A stretch of DNA of 64,000 nucleotides from Acinetobacter gerneri DSM 14967 = CIP 107464 = MTCC 9824 (GTDB lineage Bacteria; Pseudomonadota; Gammaproteobacteria; Pseudomonadales; Moraxellaceae). Both the position numbers and the translations under genes were made by a program. The stretch is from positions 581,262 through 645,261 of the forward strand of contig NZ_KB849543.1 in the NCBI RefSeq assembly GCF_000368565.1, in the 5' to 3' direction. Positions within the stretch are counted from its first letter, which is position 1, and the number at the start of each line of letters is the position of its first letter. Shown here in pieces: positions 9,430 through 18,480 of this stretch. The notes beneath the pieces were generated by a model. The model did no database searches. It was not told the origin of the DNA and worked only from the letters and a program-made list of their open reading frames with translations.

Positions 9430-9888
9430 ATGAGCAATTTTTTTGATTTAAAAATAACGGTAAAACCTGAGCATATTGATATTTTAGGGCATGTCAATAA
9501 CGTGGTTTATGTGGCTTGGATGCAAGATGTAGCGACGGCACATATTGAGCATTTAGGCGTAGGTTTGAATAAATATCTAGAGATGAAACATGCCATGGTT
9601 GCGGTGGAGCATCATGTGCAATATCGCAAAGCGGCATTAGAAGGCGATGAGATTGTTTTAAGAACTTGGTTCAATGATATCAATGCCTTATATTCATTTC
9701 GTCAATATGCATTCTATAGAGCAAAAGACCAAGCTTTACTGTTTGTCGCAAATACCAAATGGGCATGTGTCGAAATAGAAACGGGTCGTCCAAAGCGTAT
9801 GTCACCAACTTTTATACAGGCCTATCAACCCTACGATGGTGAACAAGATCCGTATGATTTTTCACAAGAATATTTTTCACAAAGATAG
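9430..9888 (+). CDS. Acyl-CoA thioesterase (4-hydroxybenzoyl-CoA thioesterase-like, hotdog fold)
   Basis: 152 residues. The segment DILGHVNNVVYVAWMQDVATAH contains the catalytic-type Asp/His-Val-Asn-Asn signature of the 4-HBT/YbgC/FadM group, followed by VEHHVQYRKAALEGDEIVLRTW. It hydrolyses acyl-CoA thioesters in the cytoplasm; the natural substrate is unknown. The TAG stop at 9886-9888 is formed by the edge of the MITE-like element that follows. Removing that element with one TA copy gives a TAA stop at the same codon, so the protein is unchanged. Confidence 0.85.
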   Translation: MSNFFDLKITVKPEHIDILGHVNNVVYVAWMQDVATAHIEHLGVGLNKYLEMKHAMVAVEHHVQYRKAALEGDEIVLRTWFNDINALYSFRQYAFYRAKDQALLFVANTKWACVEIETGRPKRMSPTFIQAYQPYDGEQDPYDFSQEYFSQR

Positions 9889-10153
9889 GGTCTGTTGACA
9901 TTTCAAATTGGTTGCGACGCTGAGTATTTTTTAGATGATATGAGGCGTAGATTGAGAAATTTAGTGATCTAAATGATCAAACTACAACGAAATAGCGTCA
10001 AAAAATACTCTCGTCCCGAAGGGTTGTAGCTAAAATTATCTCAGGCTTCGTTACGAAATTTGAAAATGGTCTCGCCATTCTCTGCATTTCGTGCCTTGCC
10101 TGCTCAATTTTAGCCAACAACGCAATTCAGTTGTGAAATGTCAACAGACCCTA
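9886..10153. mobile_element. MITE-like palindromic element 1 with 19-bp perfect inverted ends
   Basis: Perfect inverted repeats, TAGGGTCTGTTGACATTTC at 9886-9904 and its reverse complement at 10135-10153, enclose about 230 bp with no gene. The outer TA on each side is best read as a target duplication, leaving a 264-bp element from 9888 to 10151. The interior has two nested palindromic arms: one with GAGTATTTTTT near 9922 and its complement near 10005, and one pairing GTTGTAGCTAAAATT near 10024 with GCTCAATTTTAGCCAAC near 10103. A related, shorter copy lies at 42254-42387. TA duplication suggests mobilisation by an IS630/Tc1-type transposase, which is inference. Confidence 0.8.
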
Positions 10154-10165
10154 ATATTATAAAAC

Positions 10166-10197
10166 TCAAGCTATACGCCGTTGAGTGTATAGCTTGA
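10166..10197. terminator. Hairpin terminator near the DUF1090-like gene
   Basis: An 11-bp stem TCAAGCTATAC / GTATAGCTTGA has a 10-nt loop. On the minus strand, the direction of the DUF1090-like gene, it is followed by GTTTTATAAT; the plus side has no T run. Confidence 0.65.
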
Positions 10198-10206
10198 TAA
10201 AAAAAA

Positions 10207-10419
10207 TTATTTTGCTACATAGACCGCACATTTTTGATCCAAACGAGCCAATGCACGTTCTAAGCCTTTAATTCGTTGGGTATTGTTATACTGTTTAGCA
10301 TAATGTAGTTGTTGAACTAATTTTTCTCTTTTGATCTTGCAAGAGTGAGCATCGTAAGCGAAAGAATTTACTGAAATTAATGCAACCGAGAGAGTAAGTA
10401 AAATACGTGTAAACATCAT
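10207..10419 (-). CDS. Small periplasmic DUF1090-like protein
   Basis: The frame is open from 10482 (91 codons), but the likely start is the ATG at 10417-10419. It follows a GGAT-like site and begins a clean signal peptide (MMFTRILLTLSVALISVNSFA), giving 70 residues. The mature part, with two cysteines (HSCKIKREK ... DQKC), an internal NNTQRIKGLERALARL helix and a helical pattern, resembles the DUF1090/YqjC family of small periplasmic proteins, whose function is not established. It is monocistronic, between MITE 1 and the lepA promoter region. Confidence 0.7.
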   Translation of the reverse strand: MMFTRILLTLSVALISVNSFAYDAHSCKIKREKLVQQLHYAKQYNNTQRIKGLERALARLDQKCAVYVAK

Positions 10420-10482
10420 AATAATATCCAAAAATGCAATATATATCATAATTTTAACTTGTGCTCTAAAAGTGTATTTCAT

Positions 10483-10848
10483 GTTAATAAATGTAATATT
10501 TAATTGATTTTAAACACTATATCGTGTGTCTTAATCTCATATTGGGATTAAAATGCCAAGCTGAATGCTTGTACTTGTCATAGTAGAAAAATAATGTGAA
10601 TGGCATGGTTTTATTGTCATGGATTTAATTTGCCTTGATTATTTTAAAGTTCAAATAAATCTTGAATTTGATTGATCGCTAAATTTATGTGTAGTTCGTT
10701 CAATTTAGGGCAATATTTGTTGTTCGACCGTGATTAATATGAATACTTTAAAAAATCCATCTGCTATAATCTTCCGCAATTTGTTATTCAGCTTTTGCTA
10801 TGTAGTTTAAATTTCTTACATAGCCTATTTTATTGTTCAAGGTAGCCC
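10483..10848 (+). promoter_or_regulatory. lepA upstream region: extended -10 promoter and leader hairpin
   Basis: This 366-bp gap has no gene. An extended -10 element, TGCTATAAT, ends at 10770; no good -35 precedes it, as is normal for this promoter class. The predicted leader is about 70 nt and contains an 8-bp hairpin, GCTATGTA (10797-10804) with TACATAGC (10817-10824), shortly before the AAGG ribosome site. The rest (10483-10740) is AT-rich, and I see nothing in it. Confidence 0.55.
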
Positions 10849-12666
10849 ATGGCGCAAGCTAAAAAATCCGTTGATATTAAAAATATTCGTAATTTCTCGA
10901 TTATTGCTCACATTGACCATGGTAAGTCGACTTTGGCTGACCGTTTTATCCAGATGTGTGGCGGTTTACAAGATCGTGAAATGCAAGCCCAAGTTCTTGA
11001 TTCTATGGAATTAGAGCGTGAACGCGGTATTACGATCAAAGCGACTTCTGTTACTTTGTATTACAAGCATCCAAATGGTCAAGAGTATCAACTGAATTTT
11101 ATTGATACACCGGGACACGTTGACTTTTCATATGAAGTGTCACGTTCGCTTGCCGCTTGTGAAGGGGCATTGTTGGTGGTAGACGCAGCACAGGGCGTAG
11201 AAGCTCAGTCTGTAGCAAACTGTTATACCGCGATTGAACAAGGCTTAGAAGTTTTACCTATTTTAAATAAAATTGATTTGCCACAAGCAGAACCAGAGCG
11301 TGTGATTCACGAAATCGAAGAAATCATCGGCATCGAAGCAACTCATGCACCAACATGTTCAGCAAAAACAGGTTTAGGTGTTGAGAGTGTTCTGGAAATG
11401 TTGGTTGAAGTGATTCCACCACCAGAAGGCGATCGTGATGCACCATTGCAAGCATTGATTGTTGACTCATGGTTCGATAACTATCTTGGTGTAGTTTCAT
11501 TGGTTCGTATCAAGCAAGGTCGTGTAAAAAAAGGCGACAAAATGCTGGTCAAATCAACAGGTCAAACGCATATCATCACTTCTGTAGGTATTTTCAATCC
11601 TAAACATACTGAAACTGATATTTTAGAAGCCGGTGAAGTAGGTTTTGTGATTGCTGGGATTAAAGATATTTTTGGTGCGCCAGTGGGTGATACCATCACC
11701 TTATCGACTACGCCAGATGTAAAAACTTTGCCAGGTTTTAAAAAGGTTAAACCACAGGTTTATGCGGGTTTATTCCCGATTGATGCCAGTGATTTTGAAC
11801 CATTCCGTGAAGCATTGCACAAATTGCAAATCAATGACTCTGCGTTATTCTTTGAGCCAGAAAGTTCAGATGCGCTTGGTTTTGGTTTCCGCTGTGGCTT
11901 CTTGGGCATGCTACACATGGAAATCGTACAAGAACGTTTAGAGCGTGAGTACGATTTGGATTTGATTAGTTCTGCGCCAACTGTAATTTATGAAGCACTG
12001 ACTAAAGCAGGGCAAACGATTTATATCGATAGTCCGTCAAAAATGCCTGATGGTTCAACCGTAGAAGATTTGCGTGAACCGATTGCTGAATGTCATATCC
12101 TTGTTCCGCAAGAATATTTGGGTAATGTCATGACTTTATGTATTGAGCGCCGTGGCGTACAAAAAGACATGAAGTTCTTGGGTAATCAAGTTTCTATTAC
12201 TTTTGAAATCCCGATGGCTGAAGTGGTTATGGACTTCTTTGACCGTTTGAAATCATGCTCGCGTGGCTTTGCTTCACTCGATTACAACTTTGTGCGTTTC
12301 GAAAGTTCATCTTTAGTTAAGGTTGATGTATTAATTAATGGTGAGAAAGTTGATGCTTTAGCCATGATTTGTCACCGTAATGATGCACGTCATCGTGGTA
12401 TTGCATTGGTTGAAAAAATGAAAGACTTGATTCCTCGTCAAATGTTTGATGTGGCAATCCAAGCTGCAATTGGTGCACAGATTATTGCTCGATCTACTGT
12501 AAAAGCAATGCGTAAAAACGTATTGGCAAAATGTTATGGTGGTGACGTGTCGCGTAAGAAGAAACTCTTATCGAAGCAAAAAGAAGGTAAGAAACGCATG
12601 AAACAAGTGGGTAGCGTTGAAATCCCACAAGAAGCGTTCTTGGCTGTGTTAAAAGTAGAAAGATAA
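10849..12666 (+). CDS. lepA: Elongation factor 4 (LepA), ribosome back-translocase GTPase
   Basis: 605 residues, the normal family length. G1 is AHIDHGKST (20-28), G3 is DTPGHVD and G4 is NKID. The C-terminal LepA-specific domain is complete, ending in [29 protein letters not shown]. LepA binds the ribosome and remobilises or helps assemble ribosomes under stress. An AAGG ribosome site precedes the ATG. lepB starts 22 bp downstream, forming the conserved lepA-lepB pair, and together with the genes up to pdxJ it matches the order in Pseudomonas. Confidence 0.98.
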   Translation: MAQAKKSVDIKNIRNFSIIAHIDHGKSTLADRFIQMCGGLQDREMQAQVLDSMELERERGITIKATSVTLYYKHPNGQEYQLNFIDTPGHVDFSYEVSRSLAACEGALLVVDAAQGVEAQSVANCYTAIEQGLEVLPILNKIDLPQAEPERVIHEIEEIIGIEATHAPTCSAKTGLGVESVLEMLVEVIPPPEGDRDAPLQALIVDSWFDNYLGVVSLVRIKQGRVKKGDKMLVKSTGQTHIITSVGIFNPKHTETDILEAGEVGFVIAGIKDIFGAPVGDTITLSTTPDVKTLPGFKKVKPQVYAGLFPIDASDFEPFREALHKLQINDSALFFEPESSDALGFGFRCGFLGMLHMEIVQERLEREYDLDLISSAPTVIYEALTKAGQTIYIDSPSKMPDGSTVEDLREPIAECHILVPQEYLGNVMTLCIERRGVQKDMKFLGNQVSITFEIPMAEVVMDFFDRLKSCSRGFASLDYNFVRFESSSLVKVDVLINGEKVDALAMICHRNDARHRGIALVEKMKDLIPRQMFDVAIQAAIGAQIIARSTVKAMRKNVLAKCYGGDVSRKKKLLSKQKEGKKRMKQVGSVEIPQEAFLAVLKVER

Positions 12667-12688
12667 TAAGGTAGAGGTACACCCACTC

Positions 12689-13543
12689 ATGGATTTTGAT
12701 TTTAATTTAATTCTCGTTCCACTTACTCTGGTCTTTTTCGGATTGTGGTTACTCGATAAGTTTGTGTTGAAACAACGCGAAACTAAAGGGCGGGGAGAAG
12801 AGAGTTTCATCATCACGTGGGCGTATGACTTCTGGCCTGTACTTGCCGTAGTTTTAGTGTTGCGCTCTTTTGTTTTTGAACCATTTAATATTCCTTCAGA
12901 ATCAATGGTGCCAACACTACAAACAGGTGACTATATTTTGGTAAATAAATACCAATATGGTATTCGTATGCCAATTACCAATTCAAAATTGATCAGTGTT
13001 GGTGAGCCTCAGCGTGGCGAAGTTGCAGTATTCCGTTATCCTGAAAATCCAAAAATTAGCTATATCAAACGTATTGTCGGTTTGCCAGGTGATACGCTTA
13101 AGTTTGAAAATGGTGTGTTGTTTGTCAATGGTCAAAAACAAGAGCGTACTTTTGCTGCAAATACCACGATCAATGCTAAAGCCAATGAAATGGGTGGTCA
13201 GCAAGTGATGGTTGATTTGGCGGGTACAAAATATAGTTCATCTTTGGGTGAGCATCATTTTACCACTCAAGAAATCAATTCTGAACAGACTACACCTGAT
13301 GCTAAAGCTTATGTTCAAAATGTAGAACGTATGTATCCACTTTCGCACGAACAAAACTGGGAAGTTAAAGTACCCGATGGTAAATACTTTGCGATGGGTG
13401 ATAACCGTGACCAAAGTGCGGACAGCCGTTTCTGGGGCTTTGTGCCTGAAGAAAATTTAACTGGTCACGCAGTGTATGTCTGGATGCATAAAGAGCCAGG
13501 ATGGCACTTACCTTCTTTCAGTCGAAATGGTAAAATTGACTAA
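12689..13543 (+). CDS. lepB: Signal peptidase I
   Basis: 284 residues. Two N-terminal membrane helices (about 5-24 and 47-63) flank a charged cytoplasmic loop. The periplasmic catalytic domain has the Ser/Lys dyad: Ser72 in FNIPSESMVPTL and Lys127 in SYIKRIVGLPGD. The C-terminal GDNRDQSADSRFWGFVP box is present. It cleaves signal peptides from Sec and Tat exported proteins at the outer face of the inner membrane. It is cotranscribed with lepA. Confidence 0.97.
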   Translation: MDFDFNLILVPLTLVFFGLWLLDKFVLKQRETKGRGEESFIITWAYDFWPVLAVVLVLRSFVFEPFNIPSESMVPTLQTGDYILVNKYQYGIRMPITNSKLISVGEPQRGEVAVFRYPENPKISYIKRIVGLPGDTLKFENGVLFVNGQKQERTFAANTTINAKANEMGGQQVMVDLAGTKYSSSLGEHHFTTQEINSEQTTPDAKAYVQNVERMYPLSHEQNWEVKVPDGKYFAMGDNRDQSADSRFWGFVPEENLTGHAVYVWMHKEPGWHLPSFSRNGKID

Positions 13544-13576
13544 TTAGAAAATCATAAACACCTTAGGGTGATAAAA

Positions 13577-13954
13577 ATGGCAACATCACAGCGAGGTACA
13601 GCGTACCTCTCTATTTTATTTGGGGTGGTGGCTTTTATTTTCATTGCTAAATTTTTACTAGCAATATGGCCTGCCTATTGGGATGATCGTGTGATTAATA
13701 ATCAAATTAAAGAGTCTCTACTCGAGGCTCCATTTGATAGCACACCATCTAGTTTTAGGGCTCAAGTGAGTCAGGGTTTGGAAAGATACAATATTACAGA
13801 CATCCAGTTTGCCGATATTGCTAAAATTTCAAACGAAAATAATGGTCTTAAAGTGATTAAGCAATATGAGGTAAGAAGACATTTCTTTTCCTCGATTGAT
13901 TTAGTCCTCACATTCGAGAAAAGTTTTGATCAAAGGTCAGTCCAAAGTAGGTGA
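13577..13954 (+). CDS. DUF4845 membrane-anchored protein
   Basis: 125 residues from the ATG at 13577, preferred over the GTG at 13568 because the AGGGTG ribosome site overlaps that GTG. One N-terminal transmembrane helix (LSILFGVVAFIFIAKFLLAIWPAYWDD) is followed by a periplasmic domain. This matches the short DUF4845 protein found between lepB and rnc in Pseudomonas and relatives. The function is unknown; conserved position suggests a role linked to protein export or RNA processing, but that is only context. Its 3' end overlaps the start of rnc by 29 bp. Confidence 0.82.
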   Translation: MATSQRGTAYLSILFGVVAFIFIAKFLLAIWPAYWDDRVINNQIKESLLEAPFDSTPSSFRAQVSQGLERYNITDIQFADIAKISNENNGLKVIKQYEVRRHFFSSIDLVLTFEKSFDQRSVQSR

Positions 13955-14618
13955 TTTTCGCTTACCAAGTCGCATCGGTTATCAGTTTAAACAACCTGAA
14001 TTACTTAAGCTTGCGCTGACACACCGATCGGTGAGCCACAAATATAACTATGAACGACTAGAGTTTTTAGGTGATTCATTGTTAGGGATGATCATTGCAA
14101 ATTATTTGTATCATGCTTATCCTGAAGAAAATGAAGGTCGATTGACCCGTATGCGTGCAACCTTGGTTCGTCAAGAAGCACTCGGGAAAATTGCAAACGA
14201 CTTGAAACTTAGTCAAAGTATGATTTTGAGTACAGGTGAACTCAAATCAGGCGGTCATCACCGTGAATCAATCATGGCGGATACTGTAGAAGCAATTATC
14301 GGTGCGATATATGTCGATAGCGCTGATTTACCTGTATTACAGAAAATCGTTTTAAAATGGTACGAACCATATTTAGAACATATTGAACCTACTGATCAGT
14401 TAAAAGATCCGAAATCACGGTTACAAGAATATCTACAAGCTCGTAAAAAACCTTTACCGCATTATGAGGTTGTAGATATTCAAGGTGATGCACCAAACCA
14501 ACATTTCAAAGTAGAATGTATAGTAGAAGACTTGCCAACAATGCTGGGTGAGGGATCTAGTCGCCGATTTGCTGAACAAGCAGTCGCGGCACAAATTTTA
14601 AAGTTATTGGAGCAATAA
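13926..14618 (+). CDS. rnc: Ribonuclease III
   Basis: 230 residues from a TTG start inside the preceding gene; no ATG or GTG lies in frame near the N-terminus, and from the TTG the protein has the normal family length. The nuclease signature [12 protein letters not shown] (43-54) carries the metal-binding acidic residues, and [15 protein letters not shown] supplies the second acidic cluster. A double-stranded RNA binding domain (about 155-228, [11 protein letters not shown]...[10 protein letters not shown]) completes it. It processes rRNA precursors and degrades duplex RNA. The rare TTG plus overlap suggests low, coupled translation. era follows after 5 bp. Confidence 0.95.
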   Translation: MIKGQSKVGDFRLPSRIGYQFKQPELLKLALTHRSVSHKYNYERLEFLGDSLLGMIIANYLYHAYPEENEGRLTRMRATLVRQEALGKIANDLKLSQSMILSTGELKSGGHHRESIMADTVEAIIGAIYVDSADLPVLQKIVLKWYEPYLEHIEPTDQLKDPKSRLQEYLQARKKPLPHYEVVDIQGDAPNQHFKVECIVEDLPTMLGEGSSRRFAEQAVAAQILKLLEQ

Positions 14619-14623
14619 CCTTC

Positions 14624-15676
14624 ATGTCGATTCAGAATGATCAAAACAATGTAGATCAAGACTCTGAAATTCAAGATACAGAACATCTTGAACAACAGGA
14701 TAATGATCTCATTGATCAATTTTTTAGTTCACAAGGAATGACGATTCCAGCTGATTATAAAAGCGGATTTGTTGCCATTGTTGGACGTCCCAATGTAGGT
14801 AAATCTACGTTAATGAATCACTTGTTGGGACAAAAGCTATCAATTACTTCACGTAAACCGCAAACCACACGTCACAAGATCGTGGGGATTGATACACGTG
14901 AAAAATCTCAAGCGGTCTATGTAGATACGCCGGGGATGCATAAAAAAGAAGTACGTGCCATCAATAAAATGATGAATCGTGCTGCACATTCTGCACTTCG
15001 CGATGTCAATTTAGTTCTTTTCGTTGTTGATGGTCATAAATGGACTCAAAACGACGATTTAGTACTCGAAAAACTAAAAAATGCTGAAATGCCAGTAATG
15101 CTCGTGATCAATAAAATTGACACATTAGAAGATAAAAAAATGTTGTTACCATTGATTCAAGAGCGTACCAAGCTCATGAATTTTGTGGAAATTGTTCCAG
15201 TTTCTGCGCTTCGTGGTGCCAATCTTGATCATCTTCGTGAATCAATTGAAAAGTACTTGCCATTTCAGCCACCATTGTACTCAATGGATCAAGTCACAGA
15301 TCGTTCAGAACGTTTCTTGGCAAGTGAAATTATTCGCGAAAAAATCATGCGTCAGTTGGGCGAAGAGCTTCCTTATGATTTAACGGTTCAAATCGAATCA
15401 TTTAAAACTGAAGAATCTTCGATCAATGAAAAAACAGGTAAAATTAAACCACCTTGTACTTTTATTGATGCCACCATTTTTGTAGAGCGTTCGGGTCAAA
15501 AAGCCATTGTTATTGGCGATAAAGGCACAAAGCTGAAAAAAATTGGTATGGATGCACGTGCAGACATGGAAAAAATGTTTGAACAAAAGATCATGCTTAC
15601 ACTTTGGGTTAAAGTCAAAGGTGGTTGGTCTGATGATGAACGTGCGCTAAAAAGTTTAGGTTATAGTGATATCTAA
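14624..15676 (+). CDS. era: GTPase Era, 16S rRNA assembly factor
   Basis: 350 residues. The GTPase domain has G1 GRPNVGKST (54-62), G3 DTPGMH and G4 NKID. A C-terminal KH RNA-binding domain (about 245-345, [29 protein letters not shown]) binds the 3' end of 16S rRNA during 30S maturation. An acidic, Gln/Asp-rich N-terminal extension of about 46 residues ([20 protein letters not shown]) precedes the GTPase core; E. coli Era is about 301 residues and lacks it. A GGAG ribosome site 10-12 nt upstream supports the long start. It is in the rnc-era operon. Confidence 0.96.
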   Translation: MSIQNDQNNVDQDSEIQDTEHLEQQDNDLIDQFFSSQGMTIPADYKSGFVAIVGRPNVGKSTLMNHLLGQKLSITSRKPQTTRHKIVGIDTREKSQAVYVDTPGMHKKEVRAINKMMNRAAHSALRDVNLVLFVVDGHKWTQNDDLVLEKLKNAEMPVMLVINKIDTLEDKKMLLPLIQERTKLMNFVEIVPVSALRGANLDHLRESIEKYLPFQPPLYSMDQVTDRSERFLASEIIREKIMRQLGEELPYDLTVQIESFKTEESSINEKTGKIKPPCTFIDATIFVERSGQKAIVIGDKGTKLKKIGMDARADMEKMFEQKIMLTLWVKVKGGWSDDERALKSLGYSDI

Positions 15677-15715
15677 TCGCGGATACCAGTAAACAAAAAA
15701 AGTCGAGTAACTGTA

Positions 15716-15910
15716 ATGATCCGAGTTTTAACCGTTCTTGCATGTGTATTTATGCTTCAAGGCTGTATCACAAAAATCGTTACAGTTCCTGTAAAAGCGG
15801 CCTATGGTGTAACCAAAGGTGTTGTAAAAGGCACAGCCGCTGTTGTTGGCGCTGTTATTCCTGATGGGGATGATGACGAAGACGACAAAAAGGACAAAGA
15901 TAAGGATTAA
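15716..15910 (+). CDS. Small lipoprotein with acidic tail
   Basis: 64 residues. The signal peptide ends in a lipobox (LQGC, Cys17). A short hydrophobic, valine/alanine-rich middle (VPVKAAYGVTKGVVKGTAAVVGAVI) is followed by an Asp/Lys tail (DGDDDEDDKKDKDKD). It resembles small lipoproteins annotated in Acinetobacter near era-recO, of unknown function. It is probably lipidated and held in the envelope; the acidic tail could bind cations. It lies 39 bp after era and 12 bp before recO, so it is likely in the same transcript. Confidence 0.82.
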   Translation: MIRVLTVLACVFMLQGCITKIVTVPVKAAYGVTKGVVKGTAAVVGAVIPDGDDDEDDKKDKDKD

Positions 15911-15922
15911 ACCTGCTATATC

Positions 15923-16657
15923 ATGCGTAATGAACTCTTGCATGGTTATCTCATCCATCATCGAAAATACCGTGAACGTAGCCATATTGTGCATTTATTT
16001 ACACAAGAGCATGGTCGTGTTGACGGTATTTTACGTCAAACACCTCCGCCTCAATATCAACCGATATGTATCCAAGCAACGGGGCGTGGTGAGCTTAAAA
16101 ATTTTTCCAAGCTTGAAATTGTAAACCAGCCCGTTTTTTTCTTTGGTGATGCATTCTTTTCTGGGTTTTACCTCAATGAAGTTATCCTCAGATTGTGTCC
16201 TCTCGAAGAAAGCATGCCTGAAACATTTGAGCAATATCATCTGACTCTGGCGCATTTACAAAACTTATCTGATCATCCAGATGCCAATATTTTTCTAAGA
16301 CAAATTTTACGTCAATTTGAACATGCTCTACTTGAAGAGCTTGGCTATCCACTTGATTATGAAACAGATGCAAGCCAAAATCAGATTTTAGCTACACAAC
16401 ATTATCAATTCCAACTTTCGGATGGATTTATCCCAATTTCTCATCGTTCCAATGCCGCTTTACTTGGTGCTCAAATCATGAGTATGCAACACTATGAAAA
16501 GGGTATGGATTTTAATCCAGAACAGTTACAATTGTTGGGTAAACTTTATCGGCAAATGATCTCGGCACTTTTGGGTGACCGCCCATTGAAAAGCCGACAG
16601 TTGTGGATCCAAAATTTTGCATCGACAACTCAAGCAAAAGTTCAATCAAAATCTTAA
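15923..16657 (+). CDS. recO: DNA repair protein RecO
   Basis: 244 residues. The N-terminal OB-fold (RNELLHGYLIHHRKYRERSHIVHLFTQEHGRVDGILRQ) and helical C-terminal domain (LEELGYPLDYE, then LYRQMISALLGDRPLKSRQLW) match RecO, which loads RecA onto SSB-coated single strands with RecR in the RecF pathway. The Cys4 zinc finger found in some RecO proteins is absent, as in other gammaproteobacteria. Position between era and pdxJ is conserved. Confidence 0.93.
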   Translation: MRNELLHGYLIHHRKYRERSHIVHLFTQEHGRVDGILRQTPPPQYQPICIQATGRGELKNFSKLEIVNQPVFFFGDAFFSGFYLNEVILRLCPLEESMPETFEQYHLTLAHLQNLSDHPDANIFLRQILRQFEHALLEELGYPLDYETDASQNQILATQHYQFQLSDGFIPISHRSNAALLGAQIMSMQHYEKGMDFNPEQLQLLGKLYRQMISALLGDRPLKSRQLWIQNFASTTQAKVQSKS

Positions 16658-16671
16658 TTTAGGACATCATT

Positions 16672-17397
16672 ATGGCTGCTTTGTTAGGTGTAAATATCGA
16701 CCATGTTGCAACGCTAAGACAGGCACGAGGTACTACTTATCCTGATCCAATCAATGCAGCATTGATCTGTGAAGAGGCGGGTGCACAAGGCATTACTTTG
16801 CATTTACGTGAAGATCGTCGCCATATCCAAGATGCTGATGTTCGTCGTATGCGCGGTGCATTGAAAACTAAAATGAATTTGGAAATAGCAGTCACTGATG
16901 AAATGGTTGAGCTTGCCAAAGAAGTTAAACCGCATCATGTCTGTTTTGTACCAGAAAAGCGCCAAGAGTTAACCACTGAAGGTGGTTTAGATGTGGTGAC
17001 TCATTTTGAACATGTAAAAGCTGCGACTCAAGCATTGAATGCGATTGGTGTTGATGTTTCATTGTTTATTGATCCTGATTTTGCGCAAATTGATGCTGCG
17101 GTTGCTTGCGGTGCGCCAACCATTGAATTGCATACTGGACGCTATGCTGATGCTGAAACAGAAGCTGAACAATTACATGAATTGGAACGTATTGTTCAAG
17201 GTTCTAAATACGCAGCGAGCAAAGGTTTGGTGGTCAATGCAGGACATGGTTTAAACCTTGAAAATGTTCATGCCATTGCCGCAATTCCAGAAATTAATGA
17301 ATTGAATATTGGTCATTCCATCATTGCAGACAGTATTTTTGTTGGTTTGGTTCATGCAGTAAAAGAAATGAAAGCTGCAATTCATGCTGCACGATAA
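16672..17397 (+). CDS. pdxJ: Pyridoxine 5'-phosphate synthase
   Basis: 241 residues. It condenses 1-deoxyxylulose 5-phosphate with 3-amino-2-oxopropyl phosphate, the last ring-forming step of the DXP-dependent vitamin B6 pathway. The TIM-barrel landmarks are all present: [21 protein letters not shown] at the start, [24 protein letters not shown] and the phosphate-binding VNAGHGLN. An AGGACATCATT leader provides the ribosome site. It is the normal last gene of the lepA-to-pdxJ segment. Confidence 0.97.
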   Translation: MAALLGVNIDHVATLRQARGTTYPDPINAALICEEAGAQGITLHLREDRRHIQDADVRRMRGALKTKMNLEIAVTDEMVELAKEVKPHHVCFVPEKRQELTTEGGLDVVTHFEHVKAATQALNAIGVDVSLFIDPDFAQIDAAVACGAPTIELHTGRYADAETEAEQLHELERIVQGSKYAASKGLVVNAGHGLNLENVHAIAAIPEINELNIGHSIIADSIFVGLVHAVKEMKAAIHAAR

Positions 17398-17430
17398 GAA
17401 AGAGCTGTAACAAAGTAAATTGGGATAGTT

Positions 17431-18087
17431 ATGTCTAATATTGATTATGATGCATTGATGCAGCCTGTCATTGCATTTTTGGGGTGCGAAACACCAAAGG
17501 CTTGGTTAGATGAAGCATTAGATCATCTTGATATTTTGATGCAAGATCATGCCAACTGCGAAAAAAAAGCAGCAGGTACAGCCATGAACTTGATGTTTCG
17601 CTATAGTTTCTTTACTGATCTGCAAGTTAAGCTCGCACAATTGGTCCGTGAAGAAATGCTGCACTATGAGCAAGTTCTTGAGTTTATGACCAAGCGTGGG
17701 CAAAAATGGCAAGGCTTGAGCGCAGGGCGTTATGCAGGTGGTTTACGTAAAGAAATTCGAACTTATGAGCCTGAAGCTTTGATTGATGTGCTTGTCATTG
17801 GCGCATTTGTTGAAGCACGTTCATGTGAGCGTTTTTATGCACTAGCACCATTGGTTGATGAAGAGTTGGGGCGTTACTATCGTTATCTGCTTAAATCAGA
17901 ATCACGCCATTATGAAGATTATTTGGCCTTGGCTTTAGATGTCGCGAAAACTGCGAAACTTAAAGATCCTGAGGAAGATATCCAAGGTCGTATCGAGCAT
18001 ATTCGAGAAGTCGAAAAAAATCTGATCTTAAGCCCAGATAAAACTTTTAGGTTCCATAGTGGAATTCCTGAAAAGATATCAGCTTAA
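17431..18087 (+). CDS. miaE: tRNA-(ms2io6A37) hydroxylase MiaE
   Basis: 218 residues. A ferritin-like di-iron monooxygenase that hydroxylates the isopentenyl side chain of ms2i6A at position 37 of tRNAs reading UNN codons. Iron ligands are expected in the paired motifs NCEKKAAG / REEMLHYEQV and FVEARSCERF / SESRHYEDYL, all visible. The gene is 33 bp after pdxJ and may share its transcript. A hairpin follows. Confidence 0.93.
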   Translation: MSNIDYDALMQPVIAFLGCETPKAWLDEALDHLDILMQDHANCEKKAAGTAMNLMFRYSFFTDLQVKLAQLVREEMLHYEQVLEFMTKRGQKWQGLSAGRYAGGLRKEIRTYEPEALIDVLVIGAFVEARSCERFYALAPLVDEELGRYYRYLLKSESRHYEDYLALALDVAKTAKLKDPEEDIQGRIEHIREVEKNLILSPDKTFRFHSGIPEKISA

Positions 18088-18114
18088 ACTGTTGAATATT
18101 ATTATATAAATAAG

Positions 18115-18149
18115 GTGATCTTTCTTCGAATTTTTTGAAGAAAGGTCAC
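18115..18149. terminator. Hairpin after miaE
   Basis: A 13-bp stem (GTGATCTTTCTTC with GAAGAAAGGTCAC, one mismatch) has a 9-nt loop. There is no clear T run on the plus side, so termination is likely but not certain. It lies between miaE and the end of the broken lipoprotein gene on the opposite strand. Confidence 0.5.
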
Positions 18150-18480
18150 TCGAAAATTAGCATTTCATTGAGATTATAAATTTAATGTGTTGCAAAAAGT
18201 ATATTTAAGATAATTTGAAGTTTAGCTTTATTTATTGAAAGGTCGATTAAATTTTTCAATATAGTTTTGATCTATTTTCCTTACTTTTATTTTTGAAGGA
18301 TAATACTGATAAAAATTTTCCACTTGCCAACGACAAGTTATTGTATTTTCTCTAAGTTCAGTGGGTATATTATTGATTTCCAAATCAACTATAACCAATT
18401 TATCTGCAGATAAAATATAGATGCTAGAAAGAAAACAAGGAGGCTCAGCAATAAATCCTACATGACCATCTTTTAAAATA

